Shown: positions 26,018-34,917 of the stretch, in pieces
How the letters are laid out: every line of letters begins with the position of its first letter
Position numbering within the stretch: position 1 is the first letter of the stretch
Assembly (NCBI RefSeq): GCF_020037025.1
Contig: NZ_JAIQLH010000095.1
Location: 1-53,187 of the forward strand
Length of the DNA: 53,187 bases
Direction of reading: 5' to 3'
DNA from: Streptomyces huiliensis
Lineage (GTDB): Bacteria > Actinomycetota > Actinomycetes > Streptomycetales > Streptomycetaceae
Notes under the pieces: model-generated
Told to the model about the DNA's origin: nothing
The model's database searches: none
What the model saw: only the letters and a program-made list of their open reading frames with translations
Translations under genes and position numbers: made by a program

Positions 26018-26284
26018 TCAGTCCGGCCACGTACCCGTCAGGCGGCGGGTGGCCGTGGCGCCGGCGCGGTCGACGGCCGCCTTGACGACGGCGAAGACCG
26101 CGCCCTGGAGAGCCGCGGCGAACAGGATCTCGCGCCAGGTGCGGTCCTCGTCGGTCGCGTCGGGGGCGTCGTCCTCGTGCCCGAGCAGCTTCCACGTCCG
26201 GCGGAACGCCGCCCCGGCGAGCAGCCCGCCGGCCAGGCCGAGCCCCAGCCCGACCGGCTTGTAGGCAATCTTCACCGCCTTCAC
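26018..26284 (-). CDS. DUF4235 family membrane protein
   Basis: An 88-aa protein with an N-terminal Gly-rich hydrophobic segment (KPVGLGLGLAGGLLAGAAF) and a second one (EILFAAALQGAVFAVVKAAVDRA). This matches the actinobacterial DUF4235 family of unknown function. It overlaps the upstream DUF3618 gene by 4 bp and closes a three-gene envelope operon. Confidence 0.88.
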   Translation of the reverse strand: MKAVKIAYKPVGLGLGLAGGLLAGAAFRRTWKLLGHEDDAPDATDEDRTWREILFAAALQGAVFAVVKAAVDRAGATATRRLTGTWPD

Positions 26285-26733
26285 GGGGACCTCCTCGCGC
26301 GCCGAGCCGCGCCCGCGACGAGGACGACGGCACCGGCCGCCAGCAGCGGCCCGCGTCCGCGGCGCAGCAGTCCGGTGACCCGCCGGGCCGTCATCAGGAC
26401 CGGCGCCGGCGCCCGGTGCCGTACCGTCTCGACCACCGCCGTGGTGCGGTGGGCCAGTTCGGCGCGGGCGGTGACCGCCTGGGCGCGGACGGGTTCCGGT
26501 ACCCGGTCCCGTACCTGCCGGACGACCTCCGAGCCCTTGTCCAGGACCTGTTCCGTGGCCTGTCCCGCCGCGTCCTTGACGGCGGTCGCCTTCCGCTTCG
26601 CCTGTGCCTTCACGTCGGCCTTCCGCGCGAGGGCGTCCACCGTCCGGCCCAGGTCCTCGCGGGCGTCCTCCGCGCGCGTACGCAGGTCCTCGGTGGTCGG
26701 GGCGGCCCGTCCGTCGTCGGGGCTCGCGCTCAT
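26281..26733 (-). CDS. DUF3618 family protein
   Basis: A 150-aa protein with the opening DLRTRAEDAREDLGRTVDAL typical of DUF3618, an amphipathic middle of Lys/Ala/Val-rich helices, and a C-terminal hydrophobic segment with an Arg-rich tail. It is tethered to the membrane and overlaps both neighbours by ATGA. The family is usually next to a holin-like protein, as here. Confidence 0.88.
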   Translation of the reverse strand: MSASPDDGRAAPTTEDLRTRAEDAREDLGRTVDALARKADVKAQAKRKATAVKDAAGQATEQVLDKGSEVVRQVRDRVPEPVRAQAVTARAELAHRTTAVVETVRHRAPAPVLMTARRVTGLLRRGRGPLLAAGAVVLVAGAARRARRSP

Positions 26734-27221
26734 CGGGTACTCCTCTCCTTGATCATCGCGGTGTCCTTCCTGACGCTTTCGATCGCCTGCCCGGGAACCG
26801 GCGGCGCAGCCGCGCGGATCCGCCGCCGGCCCGCGAGGGCCAGCAGCCCGGCGCACGCGGCGAGTACGCCCGTGACGATCAGCGCCGCCGCCCACACCGG
26901 CAGGACCAGCCACAGGGCGGCGACGGCGGCCGCGGCCAGGGCCTGGAACGCCACGAACGCCACCAGGCCGGCGCCGCCCAGCATCCCGCCGCCCCGGCCG
27001 AGGCTCCGGCCCTTGTCCAGCATCTCCGCCCGCGCCAGCCGCATCTCCGCCCGTACCAGCTCGGCGAGTTGGTCGGAGGCCCGAGAGACCAGGGCGCTCA
27101 CGGGCTCCTCGGCGCGGCCCCCGGGGGCCGGTACCGGGCCGGGTGCCTGATCGGGCCTCTGCCCGCGCCCCCGTTCCGTACCGCGGCCGCTCTGCCGGGG
27201 GATCCGGTCCAGGAAACTCAT
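26730..27221 (-). CDS. Phage-holin-like (DUF1469) membrane protein
   Basis: A 163-aa protein. After a Pro/Arg-rich N-terminus comes the conserved SDQLAELVRAEMRLARAEM helix, then two transmembrane segments (about 80-125). It belongs to the putative actinobacterial holin superfamily, which despite its name is chromosomal and envelope-linked. It is the first gene of the operon with DUF3618 and DUF4235. Confidence 0.88.
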   Translation of the reverse strand: MSFLDRIPRQSGRGTERGRGQRPDQAPGPVPAPGGRAEEPVSALVSRASDQLAELVRAEMRLARAEMLDKGRSLGRGGGMLGGAGLVAFVAFQALAAAAVAALWLVLPVWAAALIVTGVLAACAGLLALAGRRRIRAAAPPVPGQAIESVRKDTAMIKERSTR

Positions 27222-27619
27222 CGACGATCACCGTCCTCCGTTGTCCCGTGTCATCCGCGTCGGACCGGCCTCCTGGAAGTCGCCGGGAGGGGCCGACGCG
27301 TCGTACGTCGCCTGGCGCTTACCCCCTTACGCCCGGGAGGTGGCTCTTCGACGACGCGGAGCTCGGCGCACGTCGGGCGGACGCACGCCGGTGCCCGCGC
27401 TCTGGGCACCCCACGTGCTCCATACGCTCCGTGCGCTCCGTGCGCTCTGGGGCAAGGGCGGGTGCGCTCCGGGGCAAGTCCGTCCCTCCGGCAGCCCCTA
27501 GCCTCGTCATGGCGGGGTGGACGGCCTCGTATGAGGCATATGAGATATACGAGACGTGGGCGGCACCGATGCCGCCGCCCCGGTCGGTCCCCCGGTCCGT
27601 CGCCCGGTCGGTCCCCCGG
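27222..27619. other. 398-bp gap with a short AT-rich island and CCCGGTCGGT repeats
   Basis: The holin-operon promoter should lie near 27222-27300. A TATGAG-type triple repeat at ~27530-27556 is the only AT-rich spot. About 27580-27626 repeats CCCCGGTCSGT units up to the LuxR stop. A 53-codon plus-strand frame from 27510 is discussed in the findings. Confidence 0.5.
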
Positions 27620-30511
27620 TCAGTCCTGCCGCAGTGCCTGCGCGAGGGCCGCGCGGGTGGTGATCCCTAGCTTCGGGAAGATCTTGTACAGGTGGGCCGC
27701 CACCGTGCGCGGGGAGAGCCGGAGCCGCTGCCCTATCTCCTTGTTCGTCAGCCCCGTCGCGGCGAGTTCGGCGATGCGCAGCTCCTGCCCGGTGAGCAGC
27801 GCGTGCCCGTCGGCGGCCGGTCCGACGGCGTGTCCGGCGGCGCGGAGTTCGCGGGCGCAACGCTCCTCCCACGGCCGGGCGCGCAGCCCCTGGAACGCCC
27901 GGTGCGCCTCGCGCAGGGTGTCGTGCGCCTCGGCCCGGCGGTGGCGCCGCAGCCAGGAGCCGTGCGCCAGCCGCAGCCGGGCCAGTTCGAAGACCCACTG
28001 GTCGGCGCCTGGCACGGCGTAGGCGGCCCGGTAGGCGGCGTCCGCCTCCTCGTCGGGCGCGGCGAGGGCGGTGGCGGCGGCGAGGAGGAAGGCGTGGTGG
28101 GCGGAGATCTCCGCCATGCGCGCCGCGCGTCCCGCGGCCACGTGCGCCCGCGCCTCGTCCCGCCGCCCGGTGTGCGCGGCGGCGTCGACGAAGTCGAGGA
28201 ACGGCAGGTGGAACCAGGGCAGGCCGCGCGGCAGGACGCCCGGCGGGGTGAGCGAGACCAGGTCGCAGTAGGCGTCCTCGTGCCGGCCGTGCGCCAGGGC
28301 GGCGAGGGCGTTCAGGTACGTCAGCCGGTCGGTGGCGTACCGCATGCGGGCGCGGACGGCGACCGGCCTGATCAGGGCGTCCATGGCCCGCAGTTCGTCC
28401 TCGTCGCCGCGGCCGGCGGCGAAGTGGGCGTAGGCGAGGCGGAACAGCAGCGCGTTGCAGTGGTAACCGAGCTGCTCGGCGACCTCGGCCTCCCGGAGGC
28501 AGTCGCCCGCCGCGTCCCAGCGTCCGCGCAGGAAGTCCTGGTACGAGCGGGCCTTGGCGATGGAGCCCTGGGTGGCGTAGGAGTGCTGGCCGGTGAAGCG
28601 CCGCCACAGGTCGTCGTCGGCGAGGTCCACCGCCGACGCCGTCCACAGCAGCAGCCAGGCACCGCCGGCCTCCTGCTCCTCACTCATCTCCGCGACGAGG
28701 GCCTTGAGTTCCTCGGAGACGCCCTGGGCGGTGCGCGCCGGGTCGGACCAGGCGCGGTGGCAGAGCCGGGCGAGCGGGGACATGTCGTCGAGGTGGCTTT
28801 CGAGGGCCTGCCAGGCGCGGTCGTCATCGGTGTAGGTGGCGGCGAGGAGGAGCTTGAAGCAGACCTGCTCGGCCAGGCCGTCGCGGGAGTCGGCGTCGGA
28901 GTCGGCGTCGGGCGCGGAGTCGGAGTCGATGTCGGTGTCGGGCGCGGTGCCGGAGCCGGGGCCGGAGTCGGAGTCGGACTGGGTGCCGGACCCGGTGGCG
29001 GGCGCGGTGAGTGCGTCCAGGGCCTCCGGGAGGAGGGTGAACGAGGAGGCGAAGTCGACGCGGTGGCCCTGGTCGACGTACACCGTCGCATACGCGAAGA
29101 GGGGCGCCGCGTCCGGCGGTACGGGCCCCCGCCGCAGCTCCTCCACCAGCCGCGCCGTGTAGCGGAGCCGGCCGCCGTGGGCGGCCATGACCGCTGCCCA
29201 GGTCAGCCGGCGGGCGCGGGCGGCGGGGTCGGTGCTGAGGGCCGCCGCCCGGTCGAGCAGCAGGGCGCCCTCGGCGGCGCCGCCGCGCCGGGCGATCCGG
29301 CCCCCCGCGTCCTGGAGGCGGGCGGCGAGGTCCTCGTCCGGGACGAGGGCGGCCGACGCCTCGTGGACGAGCCGGCGGGGGTCGTCGGCGTCCAGGCACG
29401 CTGCCAACTGCCGGTGCGCGGCGTGCAGTTCGGACCTCCGGGCGGTGGAGAGCACGGCGGCGCGGACGAGCGGGTGCCGGAAGACGAGCCGGCGTCCGGT
29501 GGCGTCCAGCCGGGCCAGCCCGCTGGCCTCGATCTCGTCCAGCAGGGCTTCGGCGGCGCTCGCGGGCGCCTCCTCGCCGCCGGTGTGCGCCCAAACGCCG
29601 CCGATGCCACTGGTGTCGTCGGTGACACCGGTTAAATCGGTGACACCGGTGGCATCGGCCGTGGTGCCGCCGAGGGCCGCCAGCAGGAGCGTGCGCGCGG
29701 CCGGGCCGCTCAGGGCGCGCAGCCGGCCGGCGAACAGCCGCTCCAGCCGCTGCCCGAGTGGCAGCCCGTCGGGCAGCGGGACGATGCCCTTGAGCTGGTC
29801 CTCGTGCAGGTGGCGGGGGAGTTCGACGAGGGCGAGCGGGTTGCCCGCGGCCTCTTCCAGTACGCGGTCCGCGGTGGTGGCGGCGAGTTCGGGGTGCCGC
29901 TGCCGCAACAGGGCGCCCGCGTCGGCGGGCGGCAGTGCCCCGATGTCGACCGGGAGGGCCGGCCAGCCCTCGGTGGCGGCCGGGTCGGGGCGGCTGGCGC
30001 CGACGATGACGAGCGGCAGCTCCGTGAGCCGGCGGTGCAGGAAGGCGAAGACCGTGGCGCTGGACGAATCGACCCAGTGCAGGTCGTCGATCAGCAGCAG
30101 CTGGGGGCGGTCGCGGGCCGCCTCCGCGAGCAGGGCCAGCGCGGAGGCGCCGACGGTGAAACCGTTCGGCGGCAGGCCCCCGCGGAGTCCCAGCGCGCAC
30201 TCCAGGGCCTCCCGCTGGCGGGCCGACAGCACCTCGGAGCGTTCCAGCAGCGGCCAGAGTGCCTGGTGCAGCGCACCGAACGCGAGCTCCGCCTCGGCCT
30301 CGGAACCGACCGCCCGCAGCACCGTGAACCCGAGGGCGCGGGCCCGCGCCTCCGTCCACTCCAACAGCGCGGTCTTGCCGATCCCGGGCTCGCCGCGCAG
30401 CAGGACCGCCGAACCGCCGGTACCGGTCCGCGCGTCGTCCAGCGCCCGTCCCAGCAGCGCCTTCTCACGGTGCCGCCCCACGAGGGTCCCGCAGCCGGCT
30501 GTGGACGTCAC
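27620..30511 (-). CDS. LAL-type LuxR family transcriptional regulator with a TTA codon
   Basis: A 963-aa large ATP-binding LuxR regulator. Walker A is GEPGIGKT (40-47), a LLLIDDLHWVD Walker B follows, then a long helical repeat region and a C-terminal LuxR helix-turn-helix (LTGQELRIAELAATGLTNKEIGQRL). GTG 30511 has AGGAGG upstream; the longer frame is not protein-like. Residue 293 is a TTA leucine codon (29633-29635) in an 18-bp tandem duplication, suggesting dependence on the bldA tRNA. An Asp/Ser-rich low-complexity insert lies near residues 505-540. It is divergent from an AraC regulator, so the two may regulate each other. Confidence 0.9.
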   Translation of the reverse strand: MTSTAGCGTLVGRHREKALLGRALDDARTGTGGSAVLLRGEPGIGKTALLEWTEARARALGFTVLRAVGSEAEAELAFGALHQALWPLLERSEVLSARQREALECALGLRGGLPPNGFTVGASALALLAEAARDRPQLLLIDDLHWVDSSSATVFAFLHRRLTELPLVIVGASRPDPAATEGWPALPVDIGALPPADAGALLRQRHPELAATTADRVLEEAAGNPLALVELPRHLHEDQLKGIVPLPDGLPLGQRLERLFAGRLRALSGPAARTLLLAALGGTTADATGVTDLTGVTDDTSGIGGVWAHTGGEEAPASAAEALLDEIEASGLARLDATGRRLVFRHPLVRAAVLSTARRSELHAAHRQLAACLDADDPRRLVHEASAALVPDEDLAARLQDAGGRIARRGGAAEGALLLDRAAALSTDPAARARRLTWAAVMAAHGGRLRYTARLVEELRRGPVPPDAAPLFAYATVYVDQGHRVDFASSFTLLPEALDALTAPATGSGTQSDSDSGPGSGTAPDTDIDSDSAPDADSDADSRDGLAEQVCFKLLLAATYTDDDRAWQALESHLDDMSPLARLCHRAWSDPARTAQGVSEELKALVAEMSEEQEAGGAWLLLWTASAVDLADDDLWRRFTGQHSYATQGSIAKARSYQDFLRGRWDAAGDCLREAEVAEQLGYHCNALLFRLAYAHFAAGRGDEDELRAMDALIRPVAVRARMRYATDRLTYLNALAALAHGRHEDAYCDLVSLTPPGVLPRGLPWFHLPFLDFVDAAAHTGRRDEARAHVAAGRAARMAEISAHHAFLLAAATALAAPDEEADAAYRAAYAVPGADQWVFELARLRLAHGSWLRRHRRAEAHDTLREAHRAFQGLRARPWEERCARELRAAGHAVGPAADGHALLTGQELRIAELAATGLTNKEIGQRLRLSPRTVAAHLYKIFPKLGITTRAALAQALRQD
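28890..28990. repeat. Low-complexity Asp/Ser-coding repeat in the LuxR gene
   Basis: Imperfect GGAGTCGGAGTC / GGCGTCGG hexamer-type repeats encode an acidic Asp-Ser-Pro-Gly linker in the helical region. They probably vary in copy number in steps of 6 bp, preserving the frame. Confidence 0.6.
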
Positions 30512-30786
30512 GTCCGCCTCCTGTTCCCCGGGCGTCGCGGGCACCGCGTCGGCACCGCCGCGCACCCTCGGAAAGTGGCCGCCCCGGGACCTCACCACCA
30601 CTTCGACGTGTCGTGACACGCCGTGGTCCGGCGTGCGGCTCAGGATACCGCCTGACGCCCACGCAAGATCGTCTAGGTGTCGGTGGGCAGTCAAACGACC
30701 TACGTGGGGTGGGCCTGGTCGTTCCAGGCTGGGCTTGTCACCCGCATGTCCGCTCAAAGACAGCGCCGAACCCATCAGGAAGAGCG

Positions 30787-32406
30787 ATGAGCCCCGCCAC
30801 CACGGCCGCACGACCCACCACCACGACCGCACGACCCACCGGCACGGCCGGGGCCCCGGCCACGGCCGCGCCGCGTGCCCTCGACGCGAGCGCGACCGCA
30901 CGCGCCGCCGCATCCGCCGCTCCGGGACGCACCCGGAGTGGCGGAAGCAGCGGGCCCTGGCGCGGCGGGAAGGCTCGTCCGGGCACAGGCACAGGCACGG
31001 TCACAGGCACAGGCACGGGCACGGGCACGGTGCGTCCGCCGGAGCCAGCGGATCGGGATCGGGGCCGTGACCCTCGGGCCGCCGTAGGCGTCGCGGACCA
31101 TCGGCCGGACCACCGGCCGGACCACCAGCCGACCCACCCGCCGAGCCTCTCGCCGACCCACCCGCCGAGCCTCTCCCCAGGCCACCCGCTCGGCCTGCTG
31201 CGCGTGGCCACGGTCACCGGGCCTCCGGCCACCGTGGCCGCGGCCCCGCTGGTCGCGTCGGCCCCGGGCGCCGAGGACCACCTCGTCGTCGCCGTCCACG
31301 GGCGCGGCGTCGCGACGTTCGTCCGGAACGGCGAGGTGCTCGCGTGCGGCCCGCACGACGTCGTCGTCCTGGACGCCGCCACGCCGTTCGCCTTCCACGA
31401 GGCGGACGACTTCACCCTGCACCTCCTCGGCGTGCCACGCCGCCTGCTCGGCGCGGACGCCACCGCCGTCGGCCGCCTCTGCGGCGTTCATCCGCACGGC
31501 CGCGGACCGGTCGCGTCCCTGCTGGGACCGTTACTCACGGACGTCACCACCGCCGCGCGGGACCTCCCGCCGCGCACGGCCGAGCACTTGGCCGCCGGAT
31601 TGACCGGCTTGCTGGGCGCCCTCGCCGTCGCGGCGGAGACGCGACCGGGCGGGACACCGGGCGGGGCCTCAGGCGGGAGACCGGCCGGGACACCGGAGGA
31701 GACACCGGAGGAGACACCGGAGGAGACGCCGGAAGTAACCCCAGACGGGACACCGAACGGCACCTCGGCCGAAGCCCCCGGCACACCGACGGGCCACCGC
31801 GCCCTGACCCCCCGTCTCCGCGCCTACGTGAACGAGCGGCTCGGCGACCGCGATCTCACCCCCGGGGACATCGCCGCCCACCACCACATCTCGACCCGCC
31901 TCCTGCACAAGCTGTTCGCCGCCGACGGCATCACGGTCAGTCGCTGGATCCAGCGGCGTCGGCTCCAGGAGTGCAGGAGAGAGCTGGCCGGCGCGCGTTC
32001 CGGACAGCCTCACCCGGCCGTCGCCACGGTCGCCAAACGCTGGGGCTTCGCCAACGCGGCTCACTTCAGCCGAAGTTTCCGGGCGGCGTACGGCATGTCC
32101 CCCGCCGCCTGGCGCGACCTGCACCTGCCGGCGGCCGACGGAGAGCGGCCGGCGTCCGGCACCCGCCTCCGAGGAGCCTCCGCGAGGCCCGGCGACACCG
32201 TGACAACCCCAACAGCATGTCCATCATGGCAGCTCAGCGGCGCATCTCCTAGGACGGAACGCACAGTTCGCGAGCCTTGTCCGGTCCGTTCCCCGACTCC
32301 CAGAATCTCCCTCGTCAACCAAGCGGAGACAGGGGGAACATGGGGAAGATCGATCACGATGCGGTGCTGCGGGCCCGCGTGCTGCTGCTGGGTTCCGGCC
32401 GGCTGA
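30787..32406 (+). CDS. AraC-family regulator with low-complexity expansions and a TTA codon
   Basis: A 539-aa frame from ATG 30787 (AGGAAGAG upstream). An AraC N-terminal sensor-like domain spans ~140-280 and a C-terminal AraC DNA-binding domain ~345-445, with WGFANAAHFSRSFRAAYGMSP. Codon 249 is TTA (31531). Three repeat tracts are unusual: Thr-Gly runs (30980-31032), His-Pro-Ser runs near 31095-31185 and Thr-Pro-Glu-Glu runs (31690-31735). The last ~85 residues look random and overrun the next gene's start by 67 bp, so the natural stop may have been lost. Confidence 0.8.
   Translation: MSPATTAARPTTTTARPTGTAGAPATAAPRALDASATARAAASAAPGRTRSGGSSGPWRGGKARPGTGTGTVTGTGTGTGTVRPPEPADRDRGRDPRAAVGVADHRPDHRPDHQPTHPPSLSPTHPPSLSPGHPLGLLRVATVTGPPATVAAAPLVASAPGAEDHLVVAVHGRGVATFVRNGEVLACGPHDVVVLDAATPFAFHEADDFTLHLLGVPRRLLGADATAVGRLCGVHPHGRGPVASLLGPLLTDVTTAARDLPPRTAEHLAAGLTGLLGALAVAAETRPGGTPGGASGGRPAGTPEETPEETPEETPEVTPDGTPNGTSAEAPGTPTGHRALTPRLRAYVNERLGDRDLTPGDIAAHHHISTRLLHKLFAADGITVSRWIQRRRLQECRRELAGARSGQPHPAVATVAKRWGFANAAHFSRSFRAAYGMSPAAWRDLHLPAADGERPASGTRLRGASARPGDTVTTPTACPSWQLSGASPRTERTVREPCPVRSPTPRISLVNQAETGGTWGRSITMRCCGPACCCWVPAG
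30980..31032. repeat. ACAGGC/ACGGGC hexamer repeat in the AraC gene
   Basis: About nine imperfect 6-bp units encode Thr-Gly/Thr-Val repeats. Length changes here would be frame-neutral. Confidence 0.75.
31690..31735. repeat. 15-bp-type repeat in the AraC gene
   Basis: Three near-identical ACACCGGAGGAG units encode Thr-Pro-Glu-Glu repeats between sensor and DNA-binding domains. Confidence 0.75.
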
Positions 32407-33512
32407 GCACGCTCGAAAAGGTCCACGCGTACCGGGTCCTGGCGGAGGTGAGCCCGAAGGCGTACCTCCCGAAGCTCGTCGACGCGCTCCTCTCGCTGAG
32501 CTACGAGAGCCGGGTCCGGGAGGCGCGCCTGGCACTGGCCGCCGAAGCGGTCGGGGCCGGCCGGAGGATGGAGGCCGACGCGCCGAAGCGGGCGGAACGG
32601 CTGTGCGGGGCGCTGGACGCCTACCAGCGGGCCCTGTTCGCCCTCGGGCGCCGGGCGGAGGGGCGCGCGGTCTGCGAGGAACTGGCCGAGGCCGGACAGC
32701 GCGGGCGGCTGGCGAGCCTCCTGGCCGAGGAGGGCCGCTTCCTGGAGGCCGCGCAGCTCAACGAGAAGACCGTCCGGGACCGCAAGCCGGAGCACTCCTT
32801 CTGGAACATGGTCGAGTGGGCGGCGAACCTGGAAGGCGCCGGCCTCCACGACGCGGCATCGGCCGTCTTCCGCGAACTTCTCGACGAGACCCGGCGCAAG
32901 GCCGTCGGCCAGAACACGTCGCTGGCCATACTTACTTGGGAGCTGATACACCTCTCCCGGATGTTCGAGACCGCCGGGCGTGGGCCGGACTCCGCGGCCA
33001 CCCGGCGGGAGGCCCTGACCGTCCTGGAGGAGCTGGCGACAACGGGCGAGCCGAAGTCCTGGAGCTGCGTCCTCGCGTGGTGGGTCACGCTGTTCACCCT
33101 GTCGGGGCGGGCCGACGAACCCGCCGCGAGCGCCGAGTCCCCGATGCCGCCGTTCGGCACCGACCTCGGATGGTCGAGCGACGTGCGGGACGCCTTCCTC
33201 GGCACGCTGCCTGAGCTCGAAGGGGAAGCGGCGGAACTCCGCAAGACTGGTCGCATACCCGAACTGGTCGACGTCCAACGCAGGATCACCCTCCGCGTGG
33301 CCATTCGCGAGGGCAACCGTCACCACCGTTTCGAGGAGCGCTTCGGGCCGTACTTCGACGAAGGCGTGACGCTCGCCCGCCGCCTGCCCGACGACCCCGC
33401 CCGCCTCACCCGGGCCCTGACGGACCGATCGATGTTCCTTGTCGCCGCGGCGAACTTCGGGCCCGCGCATGCGGATTTCTCCGAGGTGGTCGCCCTTCTC
33501 GACGCCCGTTAG
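32340..33512 (+). CDS. Helical-repeat protein of unknown function
   Basis: A 390-aa protein from ATG 32340 (GGAGACAGGGGG upstream). It consists of predicted helix pairs with Ala/Leu/Glu-rich heptads that resemble TPR units (for example QRALFALGRRAEGRAVCEELAE and SLLAEEGRFLEAAQLNEK). There is no signal peptide or transmembrane segment and no catalytic motif. It overlaps the preceding AraC frame, suggesting that frame's tail is artefactual. Similar TPR proteins in Streptomyces often accompany regulators. Function unknown. Confidence 0.8.
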   Translation: MGKIDHDAVLRARVLLLGSGRLSTLEKVHAYRVLAEVSPKAYLPKLVDALLSLSYESRVREARLALAAEAVGAGRRMEADAPKRAERLCGALDAYQRALFALGRRAEGRAVCEELAEAGQRGRLASLLAEEGRFLEAAQLNEKTVRDRKPEHSFWNMVEWAANLEGAGLHDAASAVFRELLDETRRKAVGQNTSLAILTWELIHLSRMFETAGRGPDSAATRREALTVLEELATTGEPKSWSCVLAWWVTLFTLSGRADEPAASAESPMPPFGTDLGWSSDVRDAFLGTLPELEGEAAELRKTGRIPELVDVQRRITLRVAIREGNRHHRFEERFGPYFDEGVTLARRLPDDPARLTRALTDRSMFLVAAANFGPAHADFSEVVALLDAR

Positions 33513-33561
33513 TCCCGCTCGGGGCCGGGCACCTGCCTGCCCGGGAGGGATGGGGACGCGG

Positions 33562-33837
33562 TCACAGGTCGGCGGCGGCCTCGCCCTCAAGGCCGTACAT
33601 CCCGACCAGCAACCGCTGACGCGCCGCTTCCAGGCGTCCCTCGTAATCCGGCATGAAGATCTCGGTGAGTGTCGATTCCAGCGCCCCAGAGATGGTGTAG
33701 ACCGGTGACCAGACCGCACGGTCCGTCTTCAACAGGTCCTCCAGTACGTCGGACCGGTGCATCGCCTGATGAAGCCAGTCCGACAGCACAAGGGCCTGAT
33801 CGCGCGTGAGCTTGATGGATATCGGTTCCTCTGCCAC
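33562..33837 (-). CDS. Small conserved-looking protein of unknown function
   Basis: A 91-aa protein from GTG 33837. It has a compact, protein-like composition (SIKLTRDQALVLSDWLHQAM and LTEIFMPDYEGRLEAARQRLL) and is neither repetitive nor Arg/Pro-rich like shadow frames. No signal or membrane segment. It is convergent with the TPR-like gene. Confidence 0.75.
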   Translation of the reverse strand: MAEEPISIKLTRDQALVLSDWLHQAMHRSDVLEDLLKTDRAVWSPVYTISGALESTLTEIFMPDYEGRLEAARQRLLVGMYGLEGEAAADL

Positions 33838-33869
33838 GAGGAAATGGTAAACGGCTCACTCGGTGCTCC

Positions 33870-34917
33870 CTAGTAGACGTAGGGCCACCCGCCGCTCCAG
33901 CCGAGGTGGTTGATGCCCAGCTTGGGTGTTCCGTTGGCCCGGCCGTCGTAGTAGTGGTAGATCAGCAGGTCGTGGTTGTCGGCGTCGTCATGGACGACGG
34001 ACTGCCCGCCCGGGCCGATCACCCAGCTGTCGTGCGTGCCGAGCGCAGGGTACCGCCGTCCCCGACCATGGCGCGACCGGCCTGGTCGACGTACGGTCCG
34101 TCGGGGGCGGCGGAACGGCCGACGTGGATGCTGTAGTTGCTGTTCACGCCCTTGCAGCAGTAGTCGAAGGACACGAAGAGGTAGTAGTAGCCGTCTTTGT
34201 GGAAGACGAAGGGAGCTTCCACCGGGTCGGGCCAGACGTGCAGCCGCTGCGCGAGGTGGCGGATCCCGGTCTCGGAAGCCGACGGCTTCCCGGTCCGGGG
34301 GGGGGCGAGGGCGACCATGTGGATCCCGAGCCGGAACGAGCCGAGGGTCAGCCACCACTTGCCGTTCCTGTCCACCAGGAGGTTGGGGTCGATGGCGTTG
34401 AAGTCGTACCCGGGGTACGGGGAGGTGAGGATGGGTGCTCCGCTGTCCACCCAGGTGCCGGGCTGCCCTGTGGCGCTGGTGGCGAGGCCGATCCCGGACG
34501 TGTTCGAGCCGAAGCCGGAGACGGAGTAGTACATCCAGTACGTGCCGTCGTGGTACGGGACGTCCGGTGCCCAGACGTCGTCGGACGAGCTGAACCGGCT
34601 CCACCAGGACGGGACCGCGCCGAAGGCCGGGCCCAGCCGCCTGAAGTCAACCCGGTCGTCGGACACCCGGAGTTCTCCTGGTTGTGTGTGGACGCGACCA
34701 GGTACTGCTCCCCGACCTTGACCATGGAGGGGTCGTGCACGGAGGTGTCCCCGGTGACCGCTCCCGGCAGCGGCCAGGCGGGTGCGGCGCCCTCGGCTGG
34801 TCTCGTCTGCCCGGCAACCAGCAAGGACAGCACCATCGCCACGACGACCACGAACACCGGCCCCCGACGGGCTCCGCCCGCGGGCCACTTCCCGGAGCCA
34901 CCTCGCACGGCAGTCAC
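33870..34917 (-). pseudogene. GH43 arabinan endo-1,5-alpha-L-arabinosidase, broken by two frameshifts
   Basis: Three consecutive minus-strand frames make one GH43 enzyme. Frame 1 has the signal peptide (VFVVVVAMVLSLLVAG) and VHDPSMVKVGEQYLVAS with the catalytic base Asp. Frame 2 has LRVSDDRVDFRRLG, WAPDVPYHDGTYWMYYS, NAIDPNLLVD and VEAPFVFHKDGYYYLF with the catalytic acid Glu. Frame 3 has LGTHDSWVIGPGGQSVV and the natural C-terminus. The breaks are near 34670 and 34045; each is explained by one missing base. The start is placed at GTG 34917. Intact, it would cleave arabinan outside the cell. Confidence 0.85.

Noticed and set aside
26018..27221. Prophage remnant because of the holin-like gene
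   Set aside because: The DUF1469/DUF3618/DUF4235 trio is a standard chromosomal actinobacterial operon, and no other phage gene is present.
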